Assembly (NCBI GenBank): GCA_019747165.1
Contig: JAIERC010000461.1
Span: 1 to 7,426, forward strand
Length of the DNA: 7,426 bases
Source: Sphingomonas sp.
GTDB lineage: Bacteria > Pseudomonadota > Alphaproteobacteria > Sphingomonadales > Sphingomonadaceae
Direction: 5' to 3'
Shown here: positions 4,957-7,426 of the stretch, one piece after another
Layout of the letters: each line of letters opens with the position of its first letter
How positions within the stretch are numbered: position 1 is the first letter of the stretch
Position numbers and translations under genes: made by a program
The notes under the pieces: model-generated
What the model was told of the DNA's origin: nothing
The model's database searches: none
Seen by the model: only the letters and a program-made list of their open reading frames with translations

Positions 4957-7311
4957 ATGTCACCACGCATTTCATCCGCCCGTGCATTGCTGCACCTTGG
5001 GGCTGCGCTTAGCGCCCTCAGCGCGCTTGGCGCGACACCCGCTTTTGCCCAAACCGCGCCTGCCCCGGCAACGACGCAAGCCGATCGCCCTGCTGAGGAC
5101 GATGGTGACATTGTCGTTATCGCGCGCCGCCGCGAGGAACGGCTGCTTGATGTGCCGATCGCGGTATCGGCGTTATCGCAAGCTGATCTTGCCAGGCTCC
5201 AGGCCATCGATCTATCAGGTATTCAGGGTGCCATCCCCAACGTCAATCTGGTGCAGGGGCGCGGATCGTCGACCAGCGCCAACTTCTTCATTCGCGGCAT
5301 CGGTCAGCCCGATGCGCTGCAAACCTTTGATCCGGCCGTTGGCGTTTATGTGGATGGCGTCTATCTCAGCCGCATTCAGGGCGCGCTGCTTAATCTGTTC
5401 GATGTCCAGCGTGTAGAAGTGCTGCGCGGGCCGCAGGGAACGCTTTACGGCAAGAATACCATTGGCGGCGCGGTAAATATCGTCACCAGAAAACCCGATC
5501 TAAATAATTTCCATGCCAGCGCCGACGCGACATACGGCGCCTATAATCAGGTGCTGCTCAACGGGTACGCGACTGTGCCGATCATCGCCGATACGCTCGC
5601 GCTGTCGCTGGCGGGCACCTATGATCGTCGTGACGGTCTTGTCACTGATCCGCTGACCGGTCGTAAGTTCAATGATCGCAATCTGTGGGCCGGACGTGGC
5701 ACCTTGCGCTTTAAACCCGCAGATGGTTTCGAATTTTCGCTTTCGGGTGATTATACAAAGCAGCGCAACGCAGCGACACTGGGTTATGCGACCGCGCCCT
5801 TAACGCAAGTGAGCCTGTTCCCGGCGGGCGCCCGGATTTTGGTGCCGGCAAATCCTTATGGGCCCTATAATTTCCGCGCCTCTAGCAGCCTGACACCGAA
5901 TCAGGGGCAGCAGCTCGATCATTGGGGCGTTGGCTTCACTGCGAACATCGATCTCACCGACACGCTGCAATTCGTGTCGATCACCGGCTATCGCAAGCTT
6001 GATCCGAATTTCTTCATCGACATCGACGCCAGTCAGTTCTTGCTTGGCGACGTGTTCGTTGGCGTGAATCAGAAGCAGTTCAGCCAGGAACTCCAGCTAA
6101 AATATAATGGCAGCAAGCTGAAGGGCGTATTCGGCCTCTATTACCTGAACGAAGACGTTCGTTCGCACCAGGAAGCCTATGGCAACGACCTCTTCACTTT
6201 CCTCGGTGCCCCGACGTCGTTCACGCGGCTGATCGATGACGCACAGAATACGAAAAGCTATGCGGCGTTCGGACAGTTTACCTATGATTTCACTGATCGC
6301 TTCGCCTTTACCGGCGGGCTGCGCTATACGCGCGAAGATCGGCGCTACAACCGTTTTACGACCACGATCTCGTCCTTCGCTGGCATCAACAATCTGCAGT
6401 TCCGTTTTCCCGACAATTTGCCTGCACCGCTCAACACCGACAATGTCGCCAGCTTCGACGCTTGGACGCCAAGCTTTACGCTGAGCTTCAAGCCGGATCG
6501 CGATACGCTTTTCTATGCAAGCGCTAATCGCGGGTTCAAATCCGGTGGGTTTAATGGCCGCGCGAACAGCATCAACGATCTGACCCTAGTGGTGAACGGC
6601 ACCCCTACGATCGTCAATCGTTTCCGTCCCGAAACGGTGTGGACCTATGAAGTCGGCAGCAAGGCGAGCCTGGCGGATGGCCGGGTAAAGCTTTCGGCGG
6701 CAGCTTTTTATTCGGACTACAGTGATTTCCAGGCGCGCGTTGGTGGCGGCGTGGTCGGGGCAGCCAATACCGGGGTCTTCCCCGTCATCAACGCTGGCAA
6801 GCTGCGAATCTGGGGCTTTGAAGCGGAGGCCGTGGTCAAGCCATGGCGGGCCTTCACGCTTACCGGGTCACTTGGCTATCTGAACGCTGAATATCAGCGC
6901 TTCGATGATGGCCGACGCGTGCCGCCATCATCTTTCTCGTGCAACCCCACGGGCAATGCCATCACCTGCCGTCCGGCCTTTGCGCCGCCAATTTCCGCGC
7001 GGCTTGCGGGTGATTATGTCGTGCCGATCGGGTCCAACACGCTGACATTGGGCCTTGAAGGACGCTTTATCGACAAGCAGTTCCTGTCGGTCGATAATCG
7101 GCCCGGCCTGACCGAGCCAGGCTATGCGATTGGCAACGCCTATCTGCAGCTCGATCTTGAACGCAATTTCTATCTGCGTGCTGCGGTGAAGAATTTCTCT
7201 GACGCGCGGTATCGCACCGATGGTCAGGAATTTTCGAGCGTCGCCAATATCCAGACGGTCTATTATGGTGATCCCCGGACCTGGACGATCGGCGCTGGCT
7301 TCAAATTCTGA
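4957..7311 (+). CDS. TonB-dependent outer-membrane receptor
   Basis: Energised outer-membrane transporter, 784 aa. A signal peptide occupies 1-31 (basic start, LLHLGAALSALSALG core, cleavage after AFA). A short linker leads to the TonB box-like DIVVIA (51-56). The plug domain (about 64-180) contains NFFIRGIG, the VYVDGVYLSR segment and the hallmark VEVLRGPQGTLYGKNTIGGA (153-172). A 22-strand-type beta-barrel follows and ends in Phe784 (GAGFKF), as outer-membrane proteins do. Cys662 and Cys671 lie close together in what is probably a surface loop and may form a disulfide. There is no N-terminal signalling extension, so surface-sensing through an anti-sigma factor is unlikely. A GGAGGGGAG site at 4940-4948 sets the start; the open frame back to 4693 overlaps the TetR gene and is not used. 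Substrate is unknown; siderophore, glycan and aromatic or terpenoid uptake all occur in this family. Confidence 0.96.
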   Translation: MSPRISSARALLHLGAALSALSALGATPAFAQTAPAPATTQADRPAEDDGDIVVIARRREERLLDVPIAVSALSQADLARLQAIDLSGIQGAIPNVNLVQGRGSSTSANFFIRGIGQPDALQTFDPAVGVYVDGVYLSRIQGALLNLFDVQRVEVLRGPQGTLYGKNTIGGAVNIVTRKPDLNNFHASADATYGAYNQVLLNGYATVPIIADTLALSLAGTYDRRDGLVTDPLTGRKFNDRNLWAGRGTLRFKPADGFEFSLSGDYTKQRNAATLGYATAPLTQVSLFPAGARILVPANPYGPYNFRASSSLTPNQGQQLDHWGVGFTANIDLTDTLQFVSITGYRKLDPNFFIDIDASQFLLGDVFVGVNQKQFSQELQLKYNGSKLKGVFGLYYLNEDVRSHQEAYGNDLFTFLGAPTSFTRLIDDAQNTKSYAAFGQFTYDFTDRFAFTGGLRYTREDRRYNRFTTTISSFAGINNLQFRFPDNLPAPLNTDNVASFDAWTPSFTLSFKPDRDTLFYASANRGFKSGGFNGRANSINDLTLVVNGTPTIVNRFRPETVWTYEVGSKASLADGRVKLSAAAFYSDYSDFQARVGGGVVGAANTGVFPVINAGKLRIWGFEAEAVVKPWRAFTLTGSLGYLNAEYQRFDDGRRVPPSSFSCNPTGNAITCRPAFAPPISARLAGDYVVPIGSNTLTLGLEGRFIDKQFLSVDNRPGLTEPGYAIGNAYLQLDLERNFYLRAAVKNFSDARYRTDGQEFSSVANIQTVYYGDPRTWTIGAGFKF

Positions 7312-7316
7312 TGGCA

Positions 7317-7351
7317 TAAGCGACGCGGGGCTCAACCCCCGCGTCGCCTTA
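7317..7351. terminator. Strong hairpin shared by convergent genes
   Basis: GCGACGCGGGG (7320-7330) and CCCCGCGTCGC (7337-7347) form a perfect 11-bp stem around CTCAAC. TAA/TTA (7317-7319 with 7349-7351) can extend it if C7348 is bulged. It begins 5-8 nt after the receptor stop. No T-run follows on either strand, so it is either a U-less terminator or an end-stabilising hairpin acting for both genes. Confidence 0.65.
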
Positions 7352-7426
7352 CCGCTCGCGCGTGGCGGCGAATTTCACTTTGGGATAGCGATCGACGATA
7401 TAGCCGACCTCCCAATTGCTCTTGGC
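7349..7426 (-). CDS. C-terminal end of an unidentified convergent gene
   Basis: On the minus strand the frame is open from the window edge for 25 codons to a TAA at 7351-7349. The residues include NWEVGYIVDRYPKVKF and end in ATRER. The sequence is protein-like, with high sphingomonad-type third-position GC, and it stops exactly at the hairpin that ends the receptor transcript, as expected for a convergent neighbour. I do not recognise the family from this fragment. It is too short to exclude a chance open frame, but the stop/terminator geometry favours a real gene. Confidence 0.55.
   Translation of the reverse strand, partial: AKSNWEVGYIVDRYPKVKFAATRER

Noticed and set aside
6928..7335. Minus-strand open frame of 135 codons at the right end
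   Set aside because: It is antisense to the receptor barrel and starts inside the hairpin region. The real minus-strand candidate there is in another frame and ends at 7349.
1..7426. Search by eye for CRISPR arrays, tRNA/rRNA genes, insertion sequences, attachment sites and defence genes
   Set aside because: No regularly spaced repeats, terminal inverted repeats, transposase motifs or RNA gene signatures were seen. The genes belong to known metabolic, transport and regulatory families.

Overview
The window is GC-rich DNA that reads as a sphingomonad-type alphaproteobacterium (Sphingomonas, Sphingopyxis or Novosphingobium group). This rests on the TonB-dependent receptor with a DIVVIA-type TonB box and RRREERLLDVPIAVSALS-like plug start, on an SLC45/GPH-like MFS permease, and on codon use. 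It is an inference, since no rRNA or other taxonomic marker is present.

Layout: a plus-strand set comes first. It holds an SDR oxidoreductase (cut by the left edge by probably one base), an Old Yellow Enzyme-type ene-reductase of the YqjM/XenA class, and a Nu-class (YfcG-like) glutathione S-transferase. The gaps are 13 and 28 nt and each downstream gene has a clear Shine-Dalgarno, so they look like one operon. After a 250-nt gap comes an MFS permease, also on plus. It converges on a TetR-family repressor gene (minus strand), with a weak terminator-like hairpin between them. The repressor gene is divergent from a large TonB-dependent outer-membrane receptor. The 116-nt divergent spacer holds a good sigma-70-like promoter for the receptor, an overlapping minus-strand -10 for the repressor, and a 21-bp near-perfect palindrome filling the receptor promoter's -35/-10 spacer. 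At the right edge a strong hairpin follows the receptor and includes the stop codon of a convergent, almost entirely missing minus-strand gene.

How it may work together (inference): the receptor and the MFS permease would carry a solute across the outer and inner membranes. The SDR and OYE would oxidise or reduce carbonyl and enone groups, and the GST would handle electrophilic or thiol-disulfide intermediates. The TetR protein would gate at least the receptor and itself through the palindrome. The substrate cannot be read from the sequence. All complete genes appear intact. I saw no tRNA, rRNA, CRISPR array, insertion sequence or clearly novel system. The most unusual points are the tightly packed regulatory spacer and substitutions at conserved positions in the OYE (FMN-phosphate Arg) and the SDR (tetrad Asn).
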